Shown here one piece after another: positions 1-10,321 of a stretch of 19,382 nt of DNA. A model generated the notes under the pieces. That model had not been told where the DNA came from, ran no database searches, and was given only the letters and a program-made list of their open reading frames with translations. The number at the start of each line of letters is the position of its first letter. Positions within the stretch are counted from its first letter, which is position 1. A program made the translations under genes and the position numbers. The DNA comes from Scleroderma bovista (Eukaryota; Basidiomycota; Agaricomycetes; Boletales; Sclerodermataceae), in contig JAYMGJ010000826.1 in assembly GCA_037178675.1 (NCBI GenBank), positions 1 to 19,382 of the forward strand, in the 5' to 3' direction.

Positions 1-1804
1 AATGGGTGATAATCGAGCTGGCGCCACTCGAGCAGTATAATCGTACACAGTAGCAGGACAAGGCCCAACCTCAGATTCATTCCGTGCACCCAATTTTGAA
101 ATGGGTGATGATGGAGCTGCTGCTCCTGTAGGGTAGTGACAGTTGCGGTCACGGTTTTCGTCTTCCTCTTGGTCAGAGAAAAAACTAGTTTGAGGCAGGG
201 CACGCTTGTGAGCTTCATTGCGCTCCCAGGGCACAAAGTTTGGAGCAGTTTCACGTATCTTGGACTTGAAATTAATGGTGTGCGGTCGGATGGTCTGCAG
301 GAGTCCATCCGCCTCAGGTGTCCCTTCAACGCGCTCGGAGACTTCTTTCTTGAAATTATCCAGAGCTCGCAATATGTCACCAAGTGGATTATTAGAGGGT
401 GGCTGTGGTAGTTTGGCAAAATCACTTTCTGTTTGCTGCAAAACCTTGTACAGTTCTTCCTGAATCTCGGGCAATCTAAACATATACATCCGTGAATATC
501 TCACGTAGCTGAGTGGGTGACACACCTCTTTGCAATGAGTTCTGCAAGGATGTTGCTCAGACGTTCCGTAAGCTTATTCGTGCAGACGAATGACTTATGG
601 TAAGAGTCGATGTTGCACCACGGTGAAATAGTGGTAAACCATTCCTCCTCCTGGCGGCGGGCTCCAGCCCATGTGATCCCTTGGCTCAAGTCATACGAGC
701 TCGGCTGCTTGACGCAGAACCAGTTGTTGACCAGCGGTTCTCGCTCGTTGCGAATTAGTTGAATCCAAGACTCTTCTTCTCCTTGAGGAATCCGGTCAGG
801 CTTTGTGAGTACACCTGTGAAGTGGAAAAGTCAGAAGCGAGGGTGAAACAGTGGCCTGAGTAACCCACCCACGGTGCGCTTGCCCTCCGGATCATACCGT
901 TTGGCGAGGTGGTGTGCTCCTTGGTTTTCAAAATCGGCTGTGGAAAGTCCAATTAGTCATTGAATATTTTCCATACACTCAAAAGGTTTGACACGAACTT
1001 TCACATGCGACTGTGAGTAAGATGACACAGCTCTCTCTCTCGATGTACGAGATCACAAGGTTCCTGACAAGTTCGATGTCGTCCACCCTTCCATGCTCTC
1101 CGACACTTGCAATGAGCCCCGGTAGGTCTACAAATGACAGATCTTCGAGTTCCTGACCACTGATTTCCAGTGATATGTAGTTACGCGAGAACGATGTTTC
1201 ATTTTCTTCGACTGTTGCGCCACCAAGAAAGATCGAAGGATTTGTGCTAGGATTCAAAATGGCACGCTGTGCACGCCGAATACGTTCTTCTACCTCAGCC
1301 TTGTCGGAGATGGCATCTCCAAAACTTTCAATGCGGGCTGGGATAGCCTCCCCTCGAATATTGGTGTGAAAGTGCAGTTTGACCGCACATGACCATGGAG
1401 AATCCGAACGCGTGAGCTTACATTCCGTAGGACATCTGTATGACCACTGGTTCAAGGTGAAAGATGGATAATGGAATTTAAATACCTTGTGCATGTCCCC
1501 GAGGCACGAGGAAGTGTGATTCCAGAGATAGACTCAATCAGCGATGATTTGCCTGCGCTCTGGCTGCCGATAACAGCAATCAGGGGCAAGTCGATTTCTC
1601 TCTGGATACTGTGGCATGAAATGTGAATCAGTACAGTAGCGCCATTGTTTACCATGCTTACCCAGTATTACGAAGACGGTTCACGAGGTCGAGCATGGCT
1701 CGGCGGTGTTGAGCAGTAACAGGGTCAGAGAGTCCAACACCATGAGAGAGATCCATATCTGAGAATGAGGTTGGGGTCGAGAACGCTGAAGATGATGCAG
1801 ACAT
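1..1804 (-). CDS. Dynamin-like GTPase, copy A (partial, runs off left edge)
   Basis: This is the 5' part of a dynamin-superfamily GTPase, a large GTPase that self-assembles on membranes to drive fission or remodelling. Spliced exons in transcript order are 1804-1662, 1608-1486, 1435-999, 937-869, 814-526 and 475 to beyond 1. All joins keep frame and give at least 512 residues. G1 (GSQSAGKS) is near residues 62-69, the switch I threonine lies in SGTCTR, G3 (DLPG) is near 192-195 and G4 (TKPD) near 261-264. The stalk begins after IQEELY in the last visible exon. The ATG was chosen because copies B and C start at the same aligned place. Past about position 200 the sequence departs from B and C: where they have a short acidic stretch and then continue, A has a longer Ser/Pro/Ala-rich segment that stays open to the window edge. 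An unrecognised intron there is possible. The family call is secure; intactness of the 3' half cannot be judged. Confidence 0.88.
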
Positions 1805-1837
1805 GATCAAAACTGGGAGCACTGGGTGATACTCGGC

Positions 1838-1844
1838 TTTAAAT
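1838..1844 (-). promoter_or_regulatory. Weak TATA-like site upstream of dynamin copy A
   Basis: TTTAAAG on the minus strand lies about 35 nt upstream of the ATG, where copies B and C have TATAAG and TATAAAG. It looks like a degraded version of the same core promoter element. Confidence 0.35.
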
Positions 1845-2044
1845 CAGCATGGGAAGCTTTGGTACAGTGTTTGAGCATGATTGTCGTCTTGTATGTGACA
1901 GCTTCCAAAAGAAAACGCTGAGAACGTGCAACATTAAGGCATTAATGGGGTAACCAGGTGCCCACAACTTTGTATTCGTTGATAAAATAGGTAGAGGGAG
2001 ATAAGCACAGCCTCAGACCATATCTTGCTATTAATCACAGCGCT

Positions 2045-2267
2045 CGGGCCTATGATGAAGGTGTCGAAGATCCATTTTACACACGGGTGTCAGTTCTATG
2101 TCGTGGTAACAGACGGGTTCGGTGCATACCTAGGACGGAACGGTCCTTGACATTCCCTTCAACGCCAGCGCTCAACAGCTGGAACTACGCAGTACAAATG
2201 CGTCATCAAAGAGACGATCAAATTCGATTCGGAAGTGGTCGCAGCAGGAGTCTACAAGGGAAGACAT
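2045..2267 (-). pseudogene. HSP20 pseudogene fragment (unit A)
   Basis: This is a decayed 5' piece of a small heat shock protein gene, paralogous to the intact copy at 10896-10322. From an ATG at 2267 it keeps the diagnostic FDRLFDDAF but meets a TGA after about 31 codons. Further on it still shows a match to the RPK exon end, a GTATG donor remnant, and a relic of exon 2 start (K-M-D-L). The alpha-crystallin domain that follows in the intact gene is gone. It sits upstream of dynamin copy A, the same arrangement as HSP20 with dynamin copy C, so it marks an older duplication of the module. It cannot encode a working chaperone. Confidence 0.8.
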
Positions 2268-2368
2268 TGCAAAGAATATTGCAGTAGCGTTTGCAGTGGA
2301 TTGTGTTTTTTTTTTCGACGAATACTGGACACTTCAGGACCTCTTCAAGTAATATACTCACTTGGCCC

Positions 2369-2375
2369 TTTTATA
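2369..2375 (-). promoter_or_regulatory. TATA box remnant of HSP20 pseudogene
   Basis: TATAAAA on the minus strand, about 102 nt upstream of the pseudogene ATG, is followed by a GGGCCAA stretch that also follows the TATA box of the intact HSP20 gene. It is a retained promoter relic. Confidence 0.5.
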
Positions 2376-2435
2376 ACGAAGTCGCATCGATGTTCAACTT
2401 AATGAGGAGAGGATAGTGCACATTGACCCAGGACG

Positions 2436-2448
2436 TTCCAAGACGTTC
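2436..2448. promoter_or_regulatory. Decayed heat shock element of the HSP20 pseudogene
   Basis: TTC-nn-AGA-nn-TTC keeps the 5-nt phase of a heat shock element, but its central GAA is altered to AGA. It lies about 61 nt upstream of the TATA remnant; in the intact gene the perfect element is 57 nt upstream of its TATA box. It is probably a mutated copy of that element. Confidence 0.45.
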
Positions 2449-2784
2449 AGGTAACGGTTGAATTCCTATTTTGGTCAACGGGGGTGTTTGGGCTCATTTG
2501 GTTTTGGTCAGAAAAGGAACCTTTGCACTTGTGTAAAGTCAGCGACAGTCAAGCGACAAACCCACTGCAGCTCAGATCTCCAAATAACTAGGAACCATAT
2601 GTGAAGGTCGTGTCAGTGGCTGTTCAGCTGCAGCCACTGGAATTGTCGATAGTTCTCAGTTCCCCACACGACCATTCACCCACCACAGGAGTACTTATTC
2701 ACTTCAGAGCATCATGGACATTGTACAGATAAAACCAGGATATGAGCTGAACTTCGGCGGTGTCCAAATTCAAATGCTCCACGT
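2449..2784. other. Intergenic, 3' flank of dynamin copy B
   Basis: No gene is seen here. Stretches near 2490-2780 can be matched by eye to 6740-6956, the 3' flank of copy C, including a shared ATGAGCTGAA and a shared GCGACAG. The segment is therefore part of the duplicated unit and not unique DNA. Confidence 0.6.
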
Positions 2785-5506
2785 TCAACTGCTGGAGCTC
2801 AACTGCCGAAGCTCAACTTTCGCTGCCTGCAATCTTTCCAACTTCCTCGTGATTTCTTTCCTCTTCGCTGCGATCGCAGGAAACTCCTGAAGCATTAAAG
2901 CACACCTTTCATGTGCATCTGGTGCAGTGAGTTGCAGCCCATCGCGCAGAGTCTGTTCGAGATTCCGTGCTACTCCTCGGATGGCTTCTTCGTCAATGGC
3001 TGTGGGCACCGTATCGACAAAGCATTTGTATGCGACTGGGAATACACATCAGATCAGATCATTCTTGTTTGAAAATGGTGTGCAGTTCGTACCTTGGAAA
3101 TAACCACGCACACTCGCCATGATACCCAATGCCGCCTCCATCGGATCCGATGGGAGTAACTTGTGGAGATCGTCACGCTGTGCACGAATCCCCAGTTTCG
3201 AGAGCGCAGAGATCGCGTCATAAACATCCTTCTGGGAAGGTATCCACATCTCCGAAGCGAGATTGGTGTTATGCCTACATGCCCTATAGTGAGCGAGGAA
3301 TTTGTTCTTGTAATCAAGGTAATAATGCGTGTTGAGCGTCGCTGGTGATTGTTCAAGCTTCAGAAGCCACTCAATCCTCTCCTTCGAGCGAACTGCAGCT
3401 GCATCAAGGTGATCATGCATGATCATCCTTTATAAATCAGTGAGCACCGAACCCATGCTGAATAGTGAGTGCACAGGACGTACAGAACTGATTGCTTAGC
3501 GCCTCCCCGCCCCATCTTCCCAAAATGCTTGTCGACCAATCTCTCTATGTCTTGCTTGAGGATCTGATATACAGCGTCGAACAAGGTAAGAGCGGGCTGT
3601 CTCCATTCCTTCACAAACTCTGCGATATAGGCTTTCTGAACAACGAAAGGGTAATGGTCAGGCAGTTCGCGTGTACGGGATCTTGATGAGACCTTCGTTA
3701 GCCGATCTGTACATCAATGAAAACAGGTGAATACTGACGTCTGTGCTCGATCCATGACTTTGTCAACGTATATTTCGCAGCCCACACGCTCTATCACAGG
3801 ACCATTACTGAGGGCATCGCTTTCACTTTCTTCCTCATTGGACAAGAACGTAGCCGCAGGCATGGCGATGGATTGACTAGCTCTATGGCTCCCACTCTCC
3901 CAAGACACGAAATCAGGAGCCGTTGCGCGTATTCTGCGCCTAAATTTGGTAGCGTGTGGGCGTATATTTTGCAGAATCCCGTCTGCGTCTGGTGTTCCCT
4001 CAACGCGTTCAGAGAGGTCTCTCTTGAATTCGTCCAGGACTCGCAAAATTTCGCCTAGGGGGTTGCTGGGTGGCGGCGGCGGCAGTTCTTCAAGCTCCCT
4101 TTCTGTTTGCTGCAACACCCTGTAGAGTTCTTCCTGGATCTCGGGAAGTCTATACAGATATACACATAAGCATCCCGCATACTGTGAATGAGGGAGATAT
4201 AAGACAGCGCGACAGACCTTCTCGCAATGAGCTCCGCAAGAATGTTGCTCAGACGCTCTATTAGTTTGCTCGTGCGGAGGAGCGATCTGTGGAACGAGTC
4301 GAAAGTGCACCATGGTGGGTTGGTGGCAAACCATTCCTCTTCTTGACGGCGTGCTCCAGCCCAAGTGATCCCTTGACTCAGGTCATACGAACTTGGTTGT
4401 TTGACGCAGAACCAGTTGTTGACCAATGGTTCTTGCTCGTTGCGAATTAGTCGAACCCAAGTTTCCTCCTCGCCTTGAGGGATGCGGTCCGGTTTGGTGA
4501 GGACCCCTGCAGAGTGGATGAATCGGGGGAGAGGAAGCGTAACCCAGGTGACTCACCCACAGTGCGCCTGCCTTCCGGATCATATCGTTTCGCGAGGTGG
4601 TGTGCTCCTTGGTTTTCAAAATCGGCTGTGGAGAGTCGTCAGTCAATGCAGTATTTTCTACACACCCACAACAGGCTTGATACGAACTTTCACATGCAAC
4701 TGTGAGCAAGATGACGCAGCTCTCTCTCTCGATGTATGAGACCACAAGGCCTCTGACCAGTTCAATGTCATCCACCCTCCCGTGTTGTCCGACGCTTGCG
4801 ATAAGCCCAGGGAGATCTACAAATGACAGATCTTCGAGTTCGCGGCCACTGATCTCCAGCGATATGTAATTTCGAGAGAAAGATGTCTCGTTGTCGTCGA
4901 TGGTTGCGCCACTCAGGAACATCGAAGGGCTTGAGCTAGGATTCAAAATAGCACGCTGAGCACGTCGAATGCGTTCTTCCACCTCGGCCTTGTCGGAGAT
5001 GACTTCTCCAAAACTTTCAATGCGCGGTGGGATAGGCTCCCCACGGATATCCGTATGAAAATGTAATTTGACAACGCAGGACCAAGGCGCGTCTGTATGG
5101 GTCAGCTTACATTCCGTGGGACACCTACATATGGGCACGAAGTCATGGTGAACGCCAAAAGCATGGCGAAATGAATATACCTTGTGCATGTCCCCGACGA
5201 ACGAGGGAGTGTAATACCAGAGATGGACTCTATAAGGGATGATTTCCCTGCACTCTGGTTGCCTATAACAGCAATCATGGGCAGGTCAATATCCCTCTGA
5301 ATGCTATATTTCGTGAATGAGTACTGTTCCTGGCACTGCAGCAACACCGCATGCCGTGCTTACCCCGTGTTACGAAGGCGATTCACGAGGTCGAGCATGG
5401 CTCGGCGGTGCTGAGCAGTAGCAGGATCGGAGAGTCCTATACCATCCGTAGAATCCATGTCTGCGAACGTTGTCGAGGCAGAAAAAGTTGAAGATGGAGC
5501 GGACAT
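2785..5506 (-). CDS. Dynamin-like GTPase, copy B (751 aa, 9 exons)
   Basis: This is a complete dynamin-superfamily GTPase, expected to hydrolyse GTP and assemble on membranes. Exons in transcript order are 5506-5364, 5303-5181, 5124-4688, 4625-4557, 4506-4218, 4149-3739, 3681-3484, 3427-3093 and 3035-2785. They total 2256 nt, with every junction in phase. G1 (GNQSAGKS) is near 62-69, G3 (DLPG) near 192-195 and G4 (TKPD) near 261-264. A stalk/middle region follows, including RTRELPD and [10 protein letters not shown], and then a C-terminal GTPase effector domain ending in a Lys/Glu-rich helix. No PH or proline-rich domain is seen, as in Vps1/Dnm1/Mx-type members. Compared with copy C, intron 6 is gone and its place is read through as exon. 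The start matches copies A and C. Family assignment is secure; cellular role is unknown. Confidence 0.92.
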
Positions 5507-5539
5507 GATCGATGGAGGATCCACTGGACGAGGTTCGAT

Positions 5540-5545
5540 CTTATA
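5540..5545 (-). promoter_or_regulatory. TATA-like box of dynamin copy B
   Basis: TATAAG on the minus strand lies about 35 nt upstream of the ATG and aligns with the TATAAAG of copy C. Confidence 0.5.
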
Positions 5546-6020
5546 GTGGCCAACGTGGTACAGTCAGCACGAGTCCAAAACGATTTTCCTGAGCACGATG
5601 ACCGCCACTCACTACATAGTAGGAAACATTTCCTAGACAGAGAGGGCGAAGATCAGTTGGTAATCATGATTCAGACGTTGGTCCGTCATTCAAAGAAGAC
5701 TGCGTAAGGCGATAACGAGTCCTCTATTCTTAATATAAGCCGTAACAGGTCTCCGATAGGCTGGTTGAAGACCACATGATGCGACACGTTGCAGCTGATC
5801 AGAGCGCTCGCCGTCAGGATTGGCTCGACATGAGAAGATGAGAATGATCCAACAGACTTCGATGATATCTGAACAGGGGTTGTAGATGCTGTGGACGAGT
5901 CTTTTATAGGTCAATGATAATGCCTCACTGAAACTAAATGCGCCAGGTTAAAAGGATCTGTGGGGAGATATAGGGAATGAAGGAAGCAAAAATACATACC
6001 ATGCGACATTATCAACCTAG
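5546..6020. other. Upstream region of copy B; HSP20 missing
   Basis: No gene is seen. Patches near 5700-5770 match 9900-9960 upstream of copy C, and the stretch near 5980-6040 resembles 11240-11330. In unit C the intact HSP20 gene lies between those two blocks; here they nearly touch, so the HSP20 gene was most likely lost from unit B by deletion. Confidence 0.55.
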
Positions 6021-6297
6021 TAAGGGTTACTAGCTCATCGAGTGTGTGGTCTGCCTAGCGGACGGTCATCCTCCAGGTCAACCCACGTTCACCGCACCTG
6101 TGGGAAATGAATTACAGGCCTTTGTTGGACCCACAAGGCTCTTATTACGCCTCTCGGCATCAGTCACGTGTGCTTATCGCTTCGGCACTTCGGCCAGCTT
6201 CGTCCCGGCCCTTCACACCCTTTCAAATCCTAGTTCTTGAATCCGATTGATTCCCTCGCCCTCATCGACATCATTCACCTTTTGCTGTTGTTGTCCA
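6021..6297 (+). repeat. Duplicated promoter-like segment, copy 1
   Basis: This segment matches 11300-11581 in the same orientation. Shared words include ATCGAGTG near the left end, GCTTCGGCACTTCG in the middle, and CTGTTGTTGTCCA at the right end. It is pyrimidine-rich towards its right end, and an ATG follows at 6298, but that frame closes after 8 codons. It may be the 5' flank of a plus-strand gene that was copied with the module without its coding part. No protein is recognised. Confidence 0.5.
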
Positions 6298-6956
6298 ATG
6301 GCGCAGGAATCCTGGTTGATATAAATGGGGGAAATGAGGGAACATCAAGGCGAAACCGGCGCCTGCATAAGTTTCTAGTTTTTGGTACGGCAAAGCGATG
6401 GAAATACACAGTGGTGCAGAGCGACAACGCCCTACTGGGGGTCCTGTTAATCTCTTGACTTTGATCATGCAGGTCGCCGACAAACTGATCATAGAATTGT
6501 CAGTGAAGTTATGTCCTCGGCAGTTTCAGTTCGCCAAGGGTGCCTGCAACAACAGACGATTTTTCCGTCGCGCCATTATATGCATCAATAAAATCATGTA
6601 AAGGGTGCATATGTAAGTCCTCCATTATCCTTGTTACACTTGTTCAAGGCTCGCGCGCGCGTACTTCCGGACCATCTCCCTTTATCTTGGTGATGCATGA
6701 ATGTACTTAGTGAGAGAAATGGAGTCCACAAGCCTGCAGGCCATTGGTTTTGATCAGAAAGTGATATTTCCTCGAATCCCAAGTTAGCGACAGCCAACCG
6801 ATGATACCAATGGCTCTCCAGGAACCTTAATGATAGAGGTCGTGTCCACCGCTGGAGCAAATATTCACACATCATTGACATTCACGGCAAGAAATACAAC
6901 TTGGGTATTCGAGAACTTGACAAAACCAGGGGTATGAGCTGAAGGAGGGTTCAACT
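6298..6956. other. Intergenic between duplicated segment and dynamin C 3' end
   Basis: No convincing gene is seen. Short open frames occur on both strands but show no family motifs or supporting splice structure. The part from about 6740 to the stop of dynamin copy C matches the 3' flank of copy B at 2490-2784. Confidence 0.5.
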
Positions 6957-9724
6957 TCAAATGCTCAACTCCCGAAGCTCGACTTTCGCTGCCTGCAATC
7001 TTTCCAGCTTCCTCGTAATCTCCTTCCTCTTCGCCGCGATCGCAGGATGCTCCTCAAGCATGGAAGCACACCTTTGGTGCGCGTCCGGTCCAGTGAGCTG
7101 CAGCCCATCGCGGAGAGTCTGTGCGAGATCCCGTTCTAGTCCTCGGATGGCTTCATGGTCAATGGCCGTGGGCACCATATCGACGAAGCGTTTGTATGCC
7201 ACTGGTAGTAGGCAAGAGAATGCCGCGCATCAGATCATGCTTCCATTTAAAAGAGGTATGCAATCCGTACCTTGGAAATAACCACGCACACTCGCCATGA
7301 TACCCAATGCCGCTTCCATCGGATCCGATGGGAGCAGCTTGTTGAGATCCTCACGCTGTGCATCGATCCCAAGTCTCCTGAGCGCCAAGATGGCGTCTTG
7401 GACGCGGTCACCGGCGCGAAGATATGGAGAAGCTTCTGACATCTGCTCATCAAGCGTGGCGTTGTGCCTGCACGACCTGTAATAAGCGAGGAACTTGTTC
7501 TTGTAATCGAAATAGTAGTGCGTATTGAGCGTCGCTGGTGATTGCTCGAGTTTCAGAAGCCATTCGATCTTCTCCTTGGAACGAGTCGCAGCAGCGTCGA
7601 GGTGGTCATGCATGATCATCCTTTGTATATCGGTGAGCAGTGAACAGAAATCAGGTACGTGAGTGCACATGACGTACAGAACTGATTTCTTAGCACCTCC
7701 CCGTCCCACATTCGAAAAATGCCTGTCGACCATTGTCTCTATGTCTTTCTTGAGAATAGAGTGCACAGAATCGAACAAGGCAAGGGCGGGCTGTCGCCAT
7801 TCCTTTACAAACTCTGCAATATAAGCCTTTTGAACAACGAAGGGGCAATGGTCAGGCAGTTCGCGTGTGCGAGACCTTGATGAGATATCGGTCAGGTGGT
7901 TTGCGTATCGCTTAAAAGAGACACTGACGTTTCCGCTCGATTCATTACTTGGTCAATGTATATTCCGAGGCCTAGACGCACGTCAATCGCAGATCCTTCG
8001 CAAAGGGTCACTCTTACCTAATTCTTTCTTGTCATCGTTCTCGCTCTCTTCCTCGTTGGACAAGAATGTAGCCTCAGGCATAGTCCTGTCTTCATCGTCA
8101 TCGTCGTTCTCCCAAGGCACGAAACAAGGAGCAGATGCATATATTCTGCGCCTAAATTTGGTAGTGTGAGGATGCAATTTCTGCAAAAGCCCATCCGCGC
8201 CTGGCGTTCCCTCAACGCGCTCAGAGAGGTCTTTCTTGAATGCATCAATGAGTTTCAGCACTTCACCCAGTGGGTTTCCAGATGGCGGCTGCGGCAATTC
8301 TTCAAGCTGATTCTCTGTTTCTTGTAACACCCTGTAAAGTTCCTCTTGAATCTCTGGAAGTCTATAAAAATACGTAGTATATAAGCATCCCATCTAATGC
8401 GAATGAGGGAAACATAGGATTGCACGACATACCTCTTCGCAATGAGCTCTGCAAGGATGTTGCTCAGACGCTCTACTAATTTGCTCGTGCGGAGGAGCGA
8501 TTTGTGGAACGAGTCGAGATTACACCATGGTTGGTTAGTAGCAAACCATTCCTCTTCTTGACGGCGCGCTCTGGCCCAGGTGATCCCTTGGCTTAGGTCA
8601 TGCGAACTCGGTTGCTTTACACAGAACCAGTTGTTGACCAACGGTTCTTGCTCGTTGCGAATTAGTCGAACCCAAGATTCCTCCTCACCTTGAGGGATAC
8701 GATCCGGTTTGGTGAGGACCCCTGCAGAGCGGATAAGTCAAGGGAGAGCATGGAAGCGTGGCCCAGGTGACTCACCCACAGTGCGCCTGCCCTCCGGATC
8801 ATATCGTTTCGCGAGGTGGTGTGCTCCTTGGTTTTCAAAATCGGCTGTGGAGAGTCGTCAGTCAATGCAGTGTTTTCCACACACCCACAACAGGCTTGAT
8901 ACGGACTTTCACATGCAACTGTGAGCAAGATGACGCAGCTCTTCTTCTTGATGTACGAGGTCACAAGCTTTTGAACTAGTTCGATGTCATCCTCCCTCCC
9001 GTGTTCTCCGACGCTTGCAATAAGTCCAGGCAGATCTACGAATGACAAATCTTCGAGTTCCCTACCACTGATCTCCAGCGATATGTAGTTGCGCGAGAAC
9101 GATATCTCATTGTCCACGACAGCTGCGCCACCAAGGAAGGTAGAAAAGCTCGTGCTAGGGTTTAAAATAGCACGTTGGGCACGCCGAATCCGTTCTTCCA
9201 CCTCGGCCTTGTCGAAAATGGCATCTCCAAAATTTTCAATGCGCGGTGGGATATCCTCCCCATAGATGTCCGTATGAAAATGTAATTTGACAACGCACGA
9301 CCAAGGTGTATCTGCATGAGTGAGCTTACATTCCGTGGGACACCTACGGGTCCAAAATCACGGTAAATGCCAAACCATAAATGAAGTGAATATACCTTGT
9401 GCATGTCCCTGACGAACGAGGAAGTGTAATACCAGAGATGGACTCTATGAGGGATGATTTCCCTGCACTCTGATTGCCTATGACAGCGATCATGGGCAAG
9501 TCAATATCTCTCTGGATGCTATATTTCGTGAGTGAGTACATTTCCGGACACTGCAACAACACCGTATGCCGCGCTTACCCCGTGTTACGAAGGCGATTCA
9601 CGAGGTCGAGCATGGCGCGACGGTGCCGAGCAGTAGCAGGATCAGAGAGTCCTATACCATCGAACTGAGAATCCATGTCCGAGAACGTGGATGGAGTAGA
9701 AAAGGCTGAAGAGAGGGCGGTCAT
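6957..9724 (-). CDS. Dynamin-like GTPase, copy C (747 aa, 10 exons)
   Basis: This is a complete dynamin-superfamily GTPase. Exons in transcript order are 9724-9579, 9518-9396, 9343-8907, 8844-8776, 8721-8433, 8361-8018, 7971-7929, 7875-7678, 7620-7271 and 7201-6957 (2244 nt). Introns are 46-71 nt with GT...AG ends. G1 (GNQSAGKS) is at 63-70, the switch I threonine in SGTCTR near 85-90, G3 (DLPG) at 193-196 and G4 (TKPD) at 262-265. The stalk runs from about 300 to 650 and contains an acidic, probably flexible insert at about 439-468. The GTPase effector domain occupies roughly 655-747 and ends in a charged helix. No membrane segment, PH or proline-rich domain is seen. It lies about 0.6 kb downstream of an intact HSP20 gene on the same strand, the only unit in which both genes survive. 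It is probably a membrane-remodelling GTPase of the Vps1/Dnm1/Mx-like group; the exact role is not readable from sequence. Confidence 0.93.
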
Positions 9725-9756
9725 GATCGATGGAGGAACTGCTGGACGAGGCCCGA

Positions 9757-9763
9757 CTTTATA
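9757..9763 (-). promoter_or_regulatory. TATA box of dynamin copy C
   Basis: TATAAAG on the minus strand lies about 35 nt upstream of the ATG. The equivalent position carries TATAAG in copy B and TTTAAAG in copy A. Confidence 0.55.
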
Positions 9764-10321
9764 GTGCTGGATACAGCACAGTCAGCACAGGAGCCCCAGG
9801 CGATTGGTCCAAGCATGATCATCGGCCCCCCAAATCCAAACGGTTTCCTAGAAAGAAGGAATCGATACAGCAACGATCGTAATGACAGGAGAACAACGTA
9901 CTGCGTGAGGCGATGTCCAGTCCTTTGTTTCTCCGGCGGCTGGCGTGACAGATAGGCTGGGCAGTGTGATCACATTTGACAGTCTTTTGTACTTGACGGA
10001 GCCCTCTCATGAAGGAGAGGAAAAGGTGCTTTCCAAACGGGGAGTGGAATCCTCTGCACATTCCCTCGGGGTTTGTAGATCCCGGGGAATAAGAAATGAC
10101 CCAGTAGGGGCCGTATGAGACTGTTGTAGGTCCACAGTAGTTAGGTTTGCAGGTTGAAACTGCACCGCTTCTCAGACAACTGACGTCGGATACATGATAT
10201 TTACGAAGCAAGCGAAAATACAGTCAAGTCCATATCGATAGTACCCTAAAGGTTATAGCCATATCTTATCGCGACGGTACTCCAGCCATGTGAGTACACC
10301 AACACAGTTGACGCGCAACGA
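9764..10321. other. Intergenic between HSP20 and dynamin copy C
   Basis: I see no gene. Part of it (about 9890-9960) aligns with the region upstream of copy B. It carries the promoter of dynamin C and the 3' flank of HSP20. Confidence 0.5.

Noticed and set aside
6398..6601. Plus-strand ORF following the duplicated promoter-like segment
   Set aside because: It has no family resemblance, the initiating ATG expected from the flank (6298) closes after 8 codons, and no counterpart follows the other copy.
8662..9201. Continuous minus-strand ORF that reads through the intron after VACE and ends in [21 protein letters not shown] sequence
   Set aside because: The true dynamin frame needs the 62-nt intron at 8906-8845 removed to reach [10 protein letters not shown] and then TKPD; the read-through is out of frame and loses G4.
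9819..10211. Minus-strand 130-codon ORF between HSP20 and dynamin C
   Set aside because: No motif or splice logic supports it, its counterpart upstream of copy B is not conserved as an ORF, and the DNA is better explained as promoter and intergenic sequence.
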